Shown here one piece after another: positions 52,353-59,607 of a DNA stretch of 64,000 nt. The DNA lies in NCBI RefSeq assembly GCF_001552075.1, contig NZ_BCQM01000010.1, positions 37,225 to 101,224 on the forward strand, in the 5' to 3' direction. Below the pieces are notes generated by a model. It had not been told where the DNA came from. It saw only the letters and a list, made by a program, of their open reading frames with translations, and ran no database searches. Source of the DNA: Arthrobacter luteolus NBRC 107841 (GTDB taxonomy: Bacteria > Actinomycetota > Actinomycetes > Actinomycetales > Micrococcaceae). The position numbers and the translations under genes were made by a program. Position 1 is the first letter of the stretch. The number at the start of each line of letters is the position of its first letter.

Positions 52353-52979
52353 ATGGCGGTTCGGCCCAGCCCCAAAAAAGACACTTCGTCGGACTACCGC
52401 AAGAACGCCCAGCGCGCCGAGACCGCGGCAGAGACGCAGCGGCTGAAGGACTATCTTGCCCCCACCGTAGCCGGGGAAGGCCTCTTCCTGGAGGACATCG
52501 AAATCAGGATTGCCGGCGTCCACCGCACGGTCCACGTCACGGTGGACCTTCCTGAAACCGAAACCGGCGGCGTCAGCCTGGACCGGATCGCGGACATTTC
52601 ACGTGTTCTTTCGGACGCGATGGACGAGGATCCGCACGACGACGGCCGCCCCTACAGCCTGGAGGTTTCCTCCCCGGGAGTGTCGCGGCCGCTGACCGAG
52701 CCCCGGCACTGGCGGAGGAACATCGGCCGGATGGTCCTGGTGACCCCGGTGTCAGGCGACGCGGTGACCGGGCGCCTGCTGGAGGCGGACGCGGAGGGAA
52801 TCACGCTGGTTCCCGAACTGCCCGTGAAAAAGGGCATGAAGCCCAAACAGGGCGAGAAAACCCGGCTGCCCTTTGACGGTATCGCCAAGGGCCGCGTGGA
52901 AGTTGAATTCGCCCATCTTGAGGACGACCCGGCAGGCGAAGACGCCAACGGATTTGAAAGCACAGCCGAGGAGGCCTAA
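52353..52979 (+). CDS. rimP: Ribosome maturation factor RimP
   Basis: The 208-residue protein assists 30S subunit maturation. The N-terminal domain has LAPTVAGEGLFLEDIEIRIAGVHRTVHVTVD and SLDRIADISRVLSDAMDED. The conserved YSLEVSSPGVSRPLTEPRHWRRNIGR follows. The protein is longer than the E. coli one, with an acidic C-terminal tail. ATG 52353 follows GGGAGG. TAGGCT at 52316-52321 is a -10 candidate for the whole rimP-nusA-ylxR-infB-rbfA operon. The stop TAA abuts nusA ATG directly. Confidence 0.96.
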   Translation: MAVRPSPKKDTSSDYRKNAQRAETAAETQRLKDYLAPTVAGEGLFLEDIEIRIAGVHRTVHVTVDLPETETGGVSLDRIADISRVLSDAMDEDPHDDGRPYSLEVSSPGVSRPLTEPRHWRRNIGRMVLVTPVSGDAVTGRLLEADAEGITLVPELPVKKGMKPKQGEKTRLPFDGIAKGRVEVEFAHLEDDPAGEDANGFESTAEEA

Positions 52980-53951
52980 ATGGATATTGATATGAGTGCG
53001 CTGCGGCTGCTTGAGGCGGAACGGGAAATCCCGTTGGACCTGCTGATCCCCACGATCGAACAGGCACTGCTGGTTGCTTACCACAAAACCACCGGATCGC
53101 AGGATAAAGCCCGCGCCGAGCTGGACCGCAAGAGCGGCCACGTCACGATCTGGGCCACTGAGCGCGACGACGACGGCGAGGCCGTCGGGGAATTCGATGA
53201 CACGCCTGCCGGCTTCGGCCGCATTGCCGCGAGCACGGCCCGGCAGATCATCCTCCAGCGCCTGCGCGACGTGGAGGATGACAACATCCTGGGCGAGTTC
53301 AAGGGCCGCGAAGGCGAACTGGTCTCCGGCCAGATCCAGCAGGGCAACAACCCGCACATGATCCAGGTAAACCTGGGCTCCGTCGAAGCGCTGCTCCCGC
53401 CGACCGAACAGGTCCCGGGAGAGAAGTACCTGCACGGTTCGCGCCTGCGTGCGTTCGTCGTCGACGTCCGCCGCGGCTTCAAGGGACCGTCCATCACGCT
53501 GTCCCGGTCCCACCCCGGACTGGTGCGCAAGCTCTTCGAACTGGAGGTCCCCGAGATCGCCGATGGTTCCGTGGAGATCGTGGCGCTGGCCCGCGAAGCC
53601 GGTCACCGCACCAAGATCGCGGTCAAGGCACACACCCCCGGCATCAACGCCAAGGGCGCCTGCATCGGCGAAATGGGCTCCCGGGTCCGCGCCGTGATGA
53701 CGGAGCTGCACGATGAAAAGATCGACATCGTGGACTTCAGCGAGGACCCGGCGACGTTCATCGCCAACGCCCTCTCGCCGTCGCGCGTCAACTCCGTCAC
53801 CATCACCGATGAGGACGCCCGCTCCGCCCGTGTAGTGGTGCCTGACTACCAGCTGTCCCTGGCGATCGGCAAGGAAGGGCAGAACGCCCGCCTCGCCGCG
53901 AAGCTGACCGGCTGGCGGATCGACATCGTTTCCGACGCGAAGTCTGCCTAA
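52980..53951 (+). CDS. nusA: Transcription termination/antitermination factor NusA
   Basis: The 323-residue RNA polymerase-binding factor modulates pausing, termination and antitermination. The N-terminal domain ([30 protein letters not shown]) is followed by an S1 domain ([29 protein letters not shown]) and two KH domains ([21 protein letters not shown]-like [15 protein letters not shown], and [23 protein letters not shown]). The E. coli-type acidic repeats are absent, as is normal in actinobacteria. The SD GAGGAGG lies in the end of rimP. Confidence 0.97.
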   Translation: MDIDMSALRLLEAEREIPLDLLIPTIEQALLVAYHKTTGSQDKARAELDRKSGHVTIWATERDDDGEAVGEFDDTPAGFGRIAASTARQIILQRLRDVEDDNILGEFKGREGELVSGQIQQGNNPHMIQVNLGSVEALLPPTEQVPGEKYLHGSRLRAFVVDVRRGFKGPSITLSRSHPGLVRKLFELEVPEIADGSVEIVALAREAGHRTKIAVKAHTPGINAKGACIGEMGSRVRAVMTELHDEKIDIVDFSEDPATFIANALSPSRVNSVTITDEDARSARVVVPDYQLSLAIGKEGQNARLAAKLTGWRIDIVSDAKSA

Positions 53952-53972
53952 GTTCCTCTTCCGGGAGGCCGG

Positions 53973-54398
53973 ATGAGGGCAAGAGAAAAGAAAAGCGGTA
54001 GAATGTTCATGGCCGGGTCACCGTCCGCCTTCCAGCAACCGCAGGAGCCCGTGGAATCGGTGCGGCCTGCGGCAGGCAGCAGTCACGTTCCGCAACGGAC
54101 ATGCATTGGCTGCAGGAAGAAGGATGACCAGGCTGCTCTGATGCGGCTGGCGCTGGATTCGAGGGATGGCACACCTGCCGTCCTGGTCGATGAAAACCGC
54201 CGCATGTCTGGCCGGGGTGCCTGGTTGCACCCCGAGGCAGCATGCCTCGCAACCGCTGTGAAACGCCGGGCTTTCGGCCGTGCCTTCCGGGCGCAGGTCG
54301 ATTCCTCGGCAGTGGAACAGTGGTTCGAAGCTCAAGAGGCGGGTCCCAGCCGGGGACGCCTCGAAACCGTCCAACCTGAAAGCGGGTCTGAAATCTGA
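53973..54398 (+). CDS. ylxR: YlxR/DUF448 RNA-binding protein
   Basis: The 141-residue protein of the nusA-infB operon is a small RNA-binding factor thought to touch the ribosome or RNase P. The DUF448 core is RTCIGCRKKDDQAALMRLAL and GRGAWLHPEAACLATAVKRRAFGRAFR. Its N-terminal 35 residues and C-terminal tail are not conserved. ATG 53973 has GGGAGG 5 nt upstream; an ATG at 54009 lies closer to the conserved core. The stop TGA shares a base with the first minicistron that leads towards infB. Confidence 0.92.
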   Translation: MRAREKKSGRMFMAGSPSAFQQPQEPVESVRPAAGSSHVPQRTCIGCRKKDDQAALMRLALDSRDGTPAVLVDENRRMSGRGAWLHPEAACLATAVKRRAFGRAFRAQVDSSAVEQWFEAQEAGPSRGRLETVQPESGSEI

Positions 54399-54406
54399 TG
54401 GAAACC

Positions 54407-54444
54407 CGATGAGTACCCAGCGATGAGTACCCGACGATGAGTAC
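54407..54444 (+). repeat. Three 14-bp tandem repeats in the ylxR-infB gap
   Basis: CGATGAGTACCCAG, CGATGAGTACCCGA and CGATGAGTAC(TTTG) start at 54407, 54421 and 54435. As 14 is not a multiple of 3, the ATG in each copy falls in a new frame, and that is what creates the stop/start overlaps. Confidence 0.85.
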
Positions 54445-54502
54445 TTTGTTGTGCTCTGTGATGGGCAACCCTGCACCTGCAGTGGAAGCCCGCAGTAAAT
54501 AG
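54437..54502 (+). CDS. Possible 21-residue leader peptide before infB
   Basis: ATG 54437 opens MSTLLCSVMGNPAPAVEARSK and stops at TAG 54500-54502. It has no Shine-Dalgarno of its own and would be reached only by reinitiation from the preceding minicistron. No known leader-peptide motif is recognised. Whether it is translated is unknown. Confidence 0.3.
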   Translation: MSTLLCSVMGNPAPAVEARSK

Positions 54503-54544
54503 ACGGTTCGTGCCTGGCTCGGTGCGGACTGAGACAGGAGAAAT

Positions 54545-57457
54545 GTGGCCAAGGTCCGCGTACACGAGCTCGCCAAAGAGCTCGGCATCACTTCGAAGGA
54601 TGCAGTTGCAAAACTGCAGGAACTGGGCGAATTCGTCCGTTCGGCATCCTCGACAATCGAAGCACCCGTAGTCAAGAAACTTCGCGGGGCATTCCCCGAC
54701 GCAGCGGGTAAGCCCGCAGCCGGCGACTCCGGTGCCGCGAAATCCGCACCGCGTCCGGCAGCACCCGCTCCGGCAGCTCCGGCAGCTGAAAAGCCCGCCG
54801 CGGAAGCTGCTCCGGCAGCGAACAAGCCCGCAGCTCCTGCTCCGGCAGCTCCTGCTCCGGCAGCGCCGGCTGCTCCGGCACCGGCAGCACCTGCTCCGGC
54901 CGCCCCCGCAGCCGAGAAGCCCGCCGCCGAAGCTGCTCCGGCAGCCAGCAAGCCGGCGGCACCGGCACCCAAGTCCGAGGAAAAGCCTGCTGCTCCGGCG
55001 GCCCCGGCTGAATCCTCCGCACCCCGTCCGGGTGCACCGCGGCCCGGAGCTTCCGGCCCGCGCCCCGGCAACAACCCCTTCGCAACCTCACAGGGCATGC
55101 CGCGTCCCCGCGGACGCGGCGAGGGTGAGCGCGGCCAGGGCGGTCCCCGCCCCGGCAACAACCCGTTCGCCCCGTCCCAGGGCATGCCCCGGCCCGGCCA
55201 GCGCCGTGACGAGACCGAGCGGACCGGCACGCCCGGCGCCGCAGGGCCCCGTCCGGCAGCCGGTGCAGGCGGTCCCCGTCCGGGCGCTCCGCGTCCGGGT
55301 GCACCGCGCCCCGGTGCTCCCCGTACCGGAGCACCCCGCCCCGGCGGAACCTCCGGCCCCCGGCCCACACCGGGCATGATGCCCAACCGCACTGAGCGGC
55401 CCGCAGCCCCGGCACGTCCGGGTGCAGGCGGTCCCCGCCGCGGTCCCGGCGGCGCTCCCGGCGCCGGCGGCGGTGCTCCCGTTGGCGGCGGCTTCGGCAA
55501 GGGCGGCCGCGGACGCGGCGGCACGGCCGGTGCTTTCGGCAAGGGCGGCGCAGGACGCGGCAAGCAGCGCAAGTCGAAGCGGGCGAAGCGGCAGGAACTG
55601 GAGCAGATGTCAGCTCCGTCGCTGGGCGGCGTTTCGGTACCCCGCGGCGACGGCAACACTGTTGTCCGCCTGCGGCGCGGCGCGTCCATCACGGACTTCG
55701 CCGACAAGATCGAGGCAAACCCGGCAGCTCTGGTCACCGTGCTGTTCCACCTCGGTGAAATGGCAACAGCCACGCAGTCGCTGGATGAAGAAACGTTCGG
55801 CGTTCTCGGTGAGGAACTGGGTTACAAGATCCAGGTCGTCTCGCCGGAAGACGAAGAGCGTGAACTGCTCAGCAGCTTCGACATCGACTTCGAGGCTGAG
55901 CTGGAAGCCGAAGGCGACGACGAACTCGAGGCACGTCCTCCGGTAGTCACCGTCATGGGCCACGTTGACCACGGTAAGACCCGCCTGCTCGACGCCATCC
56001 GCAACACCAAGGTTGTTGAAGGCGAAGCCGGCGGTATTACCCAGCACATCGGTGCCTACCAGATCGAGTTCGAGCACGAGGGCACCGACCGTGCCATCAC
56101 GTTCATTGACACCCCGGGCCACGAGGCGTTCACCGCCATGCGTGCCCGTGGCGCCAAGGTCACCGACATTGCGGTCCTGGTTGTTGCAGCGGACGACGGC
56201 GTGATGCCGCAGACCGTTGAAGCGCTCAACCACGCACAGGCAGCGAACGTGCCGATTGTGGTCGCCGTGAACAAGATCGATAAGGAAAGCGCTAACCCGG
56301 ACAAGGTCCGCGGCCAGCTGACCGAATACGGACTGGTTCCGGAAGAGTACGGCGGCGACACCATGTTCGTCGAGGTCTCTGCCCGCCAGCACCTGAACAT
56401 CGATGCGCTGCTCGAGGCTGTCCTGCTCACCGCGGACGCAGCCCTGGATATGCGCGCCAACCCGGACAAGGACGCTCGCGGTATCGCGATCGAAGCCAAC
56501 CTGGACAAGGGCCGCGGCGCCGTCGCGACCGTCCTGGTGCAGTCCGGAACGCTGAAGGTCGGCGACACGATCGTGGCGGGAACGGCCCACGGCCGCGTCC
56601 GTGCCATGTTCGACGAGAACGGGGACAACCTGACCGAAGCCGGGCCGTCGCGTCCGGTCCAGGTCCTGGGCCTGTCCAACGTCCCGCGTGCCGGCGACAC
56701 CTTCTTCGTGACCGACGACGAGCGCACCGCCCGCCAGATCGCCGAGAAGCGTGAAGCTGCGGACCGCAACGCCGCCCTGGCCAAGCGCCGCAAGCGCATC
56801 AGCCTGGAGGACTTCGACCAGGCTGTGGCCGATGGCAAGGTTGACACCCTCAACCTCATCCTCAAGGGTGACGTGTCCGGTGCCGTGGAAGCCCTGGAAG
56901 ACTCCCTGCTCAAGATCGACGTCGGGGACGGCGTGCAGCTGCGCGTTATCCACCGCGGCGTTGGTGCCATCACGCAGAACGACGTCAACCTGGCGACCGT
57001 GGACAACGCGATCATCATCGGCTTCAACGTCAAGCCTGCCGAGCGTGTGGCCGACCTGGCCGAGCGCGAAGGCGTGGACATGCGCTTCTACTCCGTCATC
57101 TACGCAGCAATTGATGACATTGAGCTGGCCCTCAAGGGCATGCTCAAGCCGGAGTACGAGGAAGTGCAGCTCGGCACCGCCGAGGTCCGCGAAGTCTTCC
57201 GTTCCTCCAAGTTCGGCAACATTGCCGGCTCGATCGTGCGCTCCGGTGTCATCCGCCGAAACGCCAAGGCACGGGTCACCCGCGACGGCAAGGTCATCGG
57301 TGACAACCTCACCGTTGACTCGCTCAAGCGGTTCAAGGACGACGCCACCGAGGTCCGGACGGACTTCGAGTGTGGTATCGGCCTGGGCTCGTTCAACGAC
57401 GTCAAGGAAGGCGACATCATCGAGACCTTCGAGATGCGCGAGAAGCCGCGGGTCTAA
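54545..57457 (+). CDS. infB: Translation initiation factor IF-2
   Basis: The 970-residue GTPase brings initiator tRNA to the 30S subunit. The N-terminal IF2N motif is [38 protein letters not shown] very long Ala/Pro linker and then a Gly/Pro/Arg linker run to about residue 340, with a second IF2N-like segment near 400. The G domain has G1 [12 protein letters not shown] (about 471), [15 protein letters not shown] and [12 protein letters not shown]. Domains II-IV end at [24 protein letters not shown] 54545 has AGGAG 4 nt upstream. Confidence 0.98.
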   Translation: MAKVRVHELAKELGITSKDAVAKLQELGEFVRSASSTIEAPVVKKLRGAFPDAAGKPAAGDSGAAKSAPRPAAPAPAAPAAEKPAAEAAPAANKPAAPAPAAPAPAAPAAPAPAAPAPAAPAAEKPAAEAAPAASKPAAPAPKSEEKPAAPAAPAESSAPRPGAPRPGASGPRPGNNPFATSQGMPRPRGRGEGERGQGGPRPGNNPFAPSQGMPRPGQRRDETERTGTPGAAGPRPAAGAGGPRPGAPRPGAPRPGAPRTGAPRPGGTSGPRPTPGMMPNRTERPAAPARPGAGGPRRGPGGAPGAGGGAPVGGGFGKGGRGRGGTAGAFGKGGAGRGKQRKSKRAKRQELEQMSAPSLGGVSVPRGDGNTVVRLRRGASITDFADKIEANPAALVTVLFHLGEMATATQSLDEETFGVLGEELGYKIQVVSPEDEERELLSSFDIDFEAELEAEGDDELEARPPVVTVMGHVDHGKTRLLDAIRNTKVVEGEAGGITQHIGAYQIEFEHEGTDRAITFIDTPGHEAFTAMRARGAKVTDIAVLVVAADDGVMPQTVEALNHAQAANVPIVVAVNKIDKESANPDKVRGQLTEYGLVPEEYGGDTMFVEVSARQHLNIDALLEAVLLTADAALDMRANPDKDARGIAIEANLDKGRGAVATVLVQSGTLKVGDTIVAGTAHGRVRAMFDENGDNLTEAGPSRPVQVLGLSNVPRAGDTFFVTDDERTARQIAEKREAADRNAALAKRRKRISLEDFDQAVADGKVDTLNLILKGDVSGAVEALEDSLLKIDVGDGVQLRVIHRGVGAITQNDVNLATVDNAIIIGFNVKPAERVADLAEREGVDMRFYSVIYAAIDDIELALKGMLKPEYEEVQLGTAEVREVFRSSKFGNIAGSIVRSGVIRRNAKARVTRDGKVIGDNLTVDSLKRFKDDATEVRTDFECGIGLGSFNDVKEGDIIETFEMREKPRV

Positions 57458-57466
57458 TTCCCGGCT

Positions 57467-57492
57467 GGGGCTGCCGGTTTTCCGGCAGCCCC
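57467..57492 (+). terminator. Hairpin between infB and rbfA
   Basis: A perfect 11-bp stem (GGGGCTGCCGG / CCGGCAGCCCC) has a TTTT loop and no following T-run. It may lower rbfA expression relative to infB rather than end the operon. Confidence 0.5.
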
Positions 57493-57589
57493 GCACCGGC
57501 TGCTTTAGCAGCCACCATCGCACGACGGCGCCGCCGGCCAGTCCGGCGGCCGCCGCAGCGAAACCCCAGACTTTACTGAAGGAGAGGCA

Positions 57590-58066
57590 ATGGCAGATCC
57601 AGCACGCGCTGCGAAACTCGCTGACCGTATCAAGGTAGTGGTTGCCCAGGCACTCGAGCGCCGGATCAAGGATCCGCGGCTGGGGTTTGTGACTATCACC
57701 GACGCCCGCGTCACGAATGACCTGCAGCATGCCACCGTCTACTACACCGTCTTTGGTGATGAGGCGCAGCAGGCTGACACCAAGGCAGCCCTGGATTCCG
57801 CACGCGGAATCCTGCGCTCGGAGGTCGGGAAGAACATCACGGTCCGGCTGACACCCACCCTGGAATTCGTCGCAGACGAAATCCCGGTCAACGCGAGCCA
57901 CCTGGAAGAACTCATCCGGGAAGCCAAGAAGCGTGACGAGGAGCTGGCGGCACTGAAGAAGGGTGCCGCCTACGCCGGAGACGCTGACCCCTACCGCAGG
58001 GACGAAGAAGACGACGAAGAGGACCTGCAGGACGCTCCGGCTGAAGACTCGGACGCCCGCAGCTAA
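57590..58066 (+). CDS. rbfA: Ribosome-binding factor A
   Basis: The 158-residue KH-like protein acts in late 30S maturation and cold adaptation. It shows the family pattern RAAKLADRIKVVVAQALERRIKDPRLGFVTITDARVTNDLQHATVYYTVFG and SEVGKNITVRLTPTLEFVADE. It ends in an acidic tail (DEEDDEEDLQD). The start is ATG 57590 after AAGGAGAGG. It closes the rimP-rbfA operon; truB is not seen downstream, because the next gene is on the other strand. Confidence 0.97.
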   Translation: MADPARAAKLADRIKVVVAQALERRIKDPRLGFVTITDARVTNDLQHATVYYTVFGDEAQQADTKAALDSARGILRSEVGKNITVRLTPTLEFVADEIPVNASHLEELIREAKKRDEELAALKKGAAYAGDADPYRRDEEDDEEDLQDAPAEDSDARS

Positions 58067-58101
58067 TCCCGCGGCCGGCGCCCACAACCGGCTGGTTGCA
58101 T

Positions 58102-58142
58102 CAGAAGGAGCGGCACCATTTGATATGGTGCCGCTCCTTCTG
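58102..58142. terminator. Strong terminator after rbfA
   Basis: A perfect 18-bp stem starts CAGAAGGAGCGGCACCAT and closes on a 5-nt loop (TTGAT). T-rich sequence (TGTTGTGTTG) follows. It ends the rimP-nusA-ylxR-infB-rbfA operon and faces the convergent propeller-protein gene. Confidence 0.88.
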
Positions 58143-58210
58143 TGTTGTGTTGCTGGCGGCGGGCCGGGTGTCAGCCAGTCACGCCGTCAATCCGCTGGTC
58201 CACTAGTTCG

Positions 58211-59440
58211 CTAATCACTGTTTGGCTCGGCAGGTTCACCGCCGGGCTGTGCCAGCCCGTGCGGGTCCCCGCCGCTGGTGAGCTGGATCCGGATGACCTT
58301 TCCGTCGAAGACCGGTGGCGGGGCGTTCGGATCAACCGGCGCACCCGGTTCGGGTATACCGCCCGGCGGCAGGGCATCAACACTGGCGTACAGGGCGGAG
58401 CCGCGGAGCTCCACGTCTGCCGGGCCGGTGACCTCGTACCAGGGCTGGGGTGTGGCCGTTCCCCGCGGGATGACTGAAATCCGGTTCGCGAACAGCTCTG
58501 CGACGAAGATGTCTCCGCGGCTGCTGACCGCAATGCCCGTCGGACTCACAAGTCCCGATGCCACCAGATCCACCGATCCGCTGCGCGGGTTGACCCGGTA
58601 GACGGAGCCGGCACCACCGCCCGGGCCGCCCGGGAGCGACGTGACGTACAGCTGGCCGTCACGTCCCATGGCCATGTCAGTGGGCACGGGCTCCGAATAG
58701 TAGTCATGGCCCACCGTGCAGGCAGGCAGTTGGAGCTGATCGGCGGATTCCTGGGTAATGGTGACCGGCACCGGCGGCAGCACGGCCACGGTGGAGGTCT
58801 GCCCGCTGCGCTCCGAAACCCGCAGAATGGCATTGGCTCCGGCGTCCGCTACCAGAATGCTGCCCCGGACCCGCATGGTGTCGTAGGGGTGGGAGTCCAT
58901 CATCCCCGTGTAATTGGCAGGAATTTCGGGAGGAATCTGGCTGAGGCACGTTGCATCCAGGTCCCGGAATCCATACGTGTTGACCTGATCCGGGTTGGCG
59001 CTCCGTTCATAAACTGCCAGGTCGGTGATGGTCCGGATGGTGCCCCGGCGGTCCACGGAACGCAGGAGCGCGACGTTGTTCTCCGGCATCCCGAGGCCTT
59101 CGCCCGTTGTCAGTGAGTAGTACGTGGTGCCGCCTACCCGGGACACGGCGTCTGAGATGTAGCCGGGAATTCCCGGGTCCAGGGTAGTGAGCGTGCCGTC
59201 CTGGCCAATGCGGTTCACACTGCCGGCAAAGGTCTGGGCGACGTCGACGGACCGGTAGCTGCCCAGGGCAATCCGCAGCGGAGTGACCAGCCCGGTTGCC
59301 AGCGTGGTCACCTCTCCTGCCACCGGCAGCGGTTTGGGGTGGTGCCGGTTATGGGCAGCCGCCGGCGGTGCGCCGGCAAGCCCTGCTAGCAGGGCCCCTG
59401 CTGCCACGAGCGGCAACAGGGATGATGCTCGTTTTTTCAT
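58211..59440 (-). CDS. Secreted ScyD/ScyE-family beta-propeller protein
   Basis: The 409-residue protein has a clear signal peptide (MKKRASSLLPLVAAGALLAGLAGAPPAAA). NHL-like propeller strands follow, such as GTLTTLDPGIPGYISDAVSRVGG, GSILVADAGANAILRVS and VPTDMAMGRDGQLYVTSLPGGPGGGAGSVYRVNP. This is the layout of ScyD/ScyE-family proteins, named from the scytonemin cluster of cyanobacteria but widespread in actinobacteria; function outside that cluster is unknown. The SD AGGAG lies 7 nt before the ATG. An array of 8-bp repeats lies immediately upstream of the SD. Confidence 0.85.
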   Translation of the reverse strand: MKKRASSLLPLVAAGALLAGLAGAPPAAAHNRHHPKPLPVAGEVTTLATGLVTPLRIALGSYRSVDVAQTFAGSVNRIGQDGTLTTLDPGIPGYISDAVSRVGGTTYYSLTTGEGLGMPENNVALLRSVDRRGTIRTITDLAVYERSANPDQVNTYGFRDLDATCLSQIPPEIPANYTGMMDSHPYDTMRVRGSILVADAGANAILRVSERSGQTSTVAVLPPVPVTITQESADQLQLPACTVGHDYYSEPVPTDMAMGRDGQLYVTSLPGGPGGGAGSVYRVNPRSGSVDLVASGLVSPTGIAVSSRGDIFVAELFANRISVIPRGTATPQPWYEVTGPADVELRGSALYASVDALPPGGIPEPGAPVDPNAPPPVFDGKVIRIQLTSGGDPHGLAQPGGEPAEPNSD

Positions 59441-59451
59441 GATGATCTCCT

Positions 59452-59507
59452 GGTGGATGGGTGGATGGGTGGATGGGTGGATGGGTGGATGGGTGGATGG
59501 GTGGGTG
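59452..59507. repeat. Seven tandem 8-bp repeats upstream of the propeller gene
   Basis: GGTGGATG is repeated six times without change at 59452-59499 and once with a substitution at 59500-59507 (CATCCACC on the gene strand). The array starts 12 bp before the start codon, just beyond the Shine-Dalgarno sequence, in the 5' UTR or promoter of the gene at 58211-59440. An array of this unit length can change copy number by slippage. Confidence 0.9.
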
Positions 59508-59541
59508 AGTGGGGCCGCGGCGCGGCCGCCGCGTGTGGTGC

Positions 59542-59592
59542 CGGGGGCGGGGGAGCGGGAACCGGGGGAACAGTCCGCGTCCCCCGCCCCCG
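59542..59592 (-). terminator. Hairpin after the GH3 gene
   Basis: A perfect 13-bp stem (CGGGGGCGGGGGA and its complement) encloses a 25-nt loop, starting 16 bp beyond the GH3 stop on the minus strand. It is G/C-only and has no T-run, so it is a plausible but not textbook terminator. Confidence 0.55.
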
Positions 59593-59607
59593 AGGATGGG
59601 GCCGCGG

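Larger units (their letters stand above)
54398..54502 (+). other. Ladder of four ATGA-overlapping minicistrons upstream of infB
   Basis: From the ylxR stop (TGATG) four tiny ORFs follow, each start overlapping the previous stop. They are 54398-54412 (METR), 54409-54426 (MSTQR), 54423-54440 (MSTRR) and 54437-54502 (21 residues). The last three joints are ATGA and the first is TGATG. The first three ORFs end CGA-TGA, and CGA is a rare codon at this base composition. The pattern rests on 14-bp tandem repeats of CGATGAGTACC type. A ribosome leaving ylxR could reinitiate stepwise towards infB, which starts 42 nt after the last stop. Confidence 0.6.

Noticed and set aside
54407..54444. 14-bp repeats as an attachment site or CRISPR
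   Set aside because: They are contiguous with no spacers and no integrase is nearby; their overlap with start/stop codons is the more telling property.
55610..58087. 825-codon open frame antisense to infB-rbfA
   Set aside because: Same reason: it crosses two genes and two hairpins and has no protein features.
59452..59507. Short tandem repeats as a CRISPR array
   Set aside because: The unit is 8 bp without spacers, and there are no cas genes.
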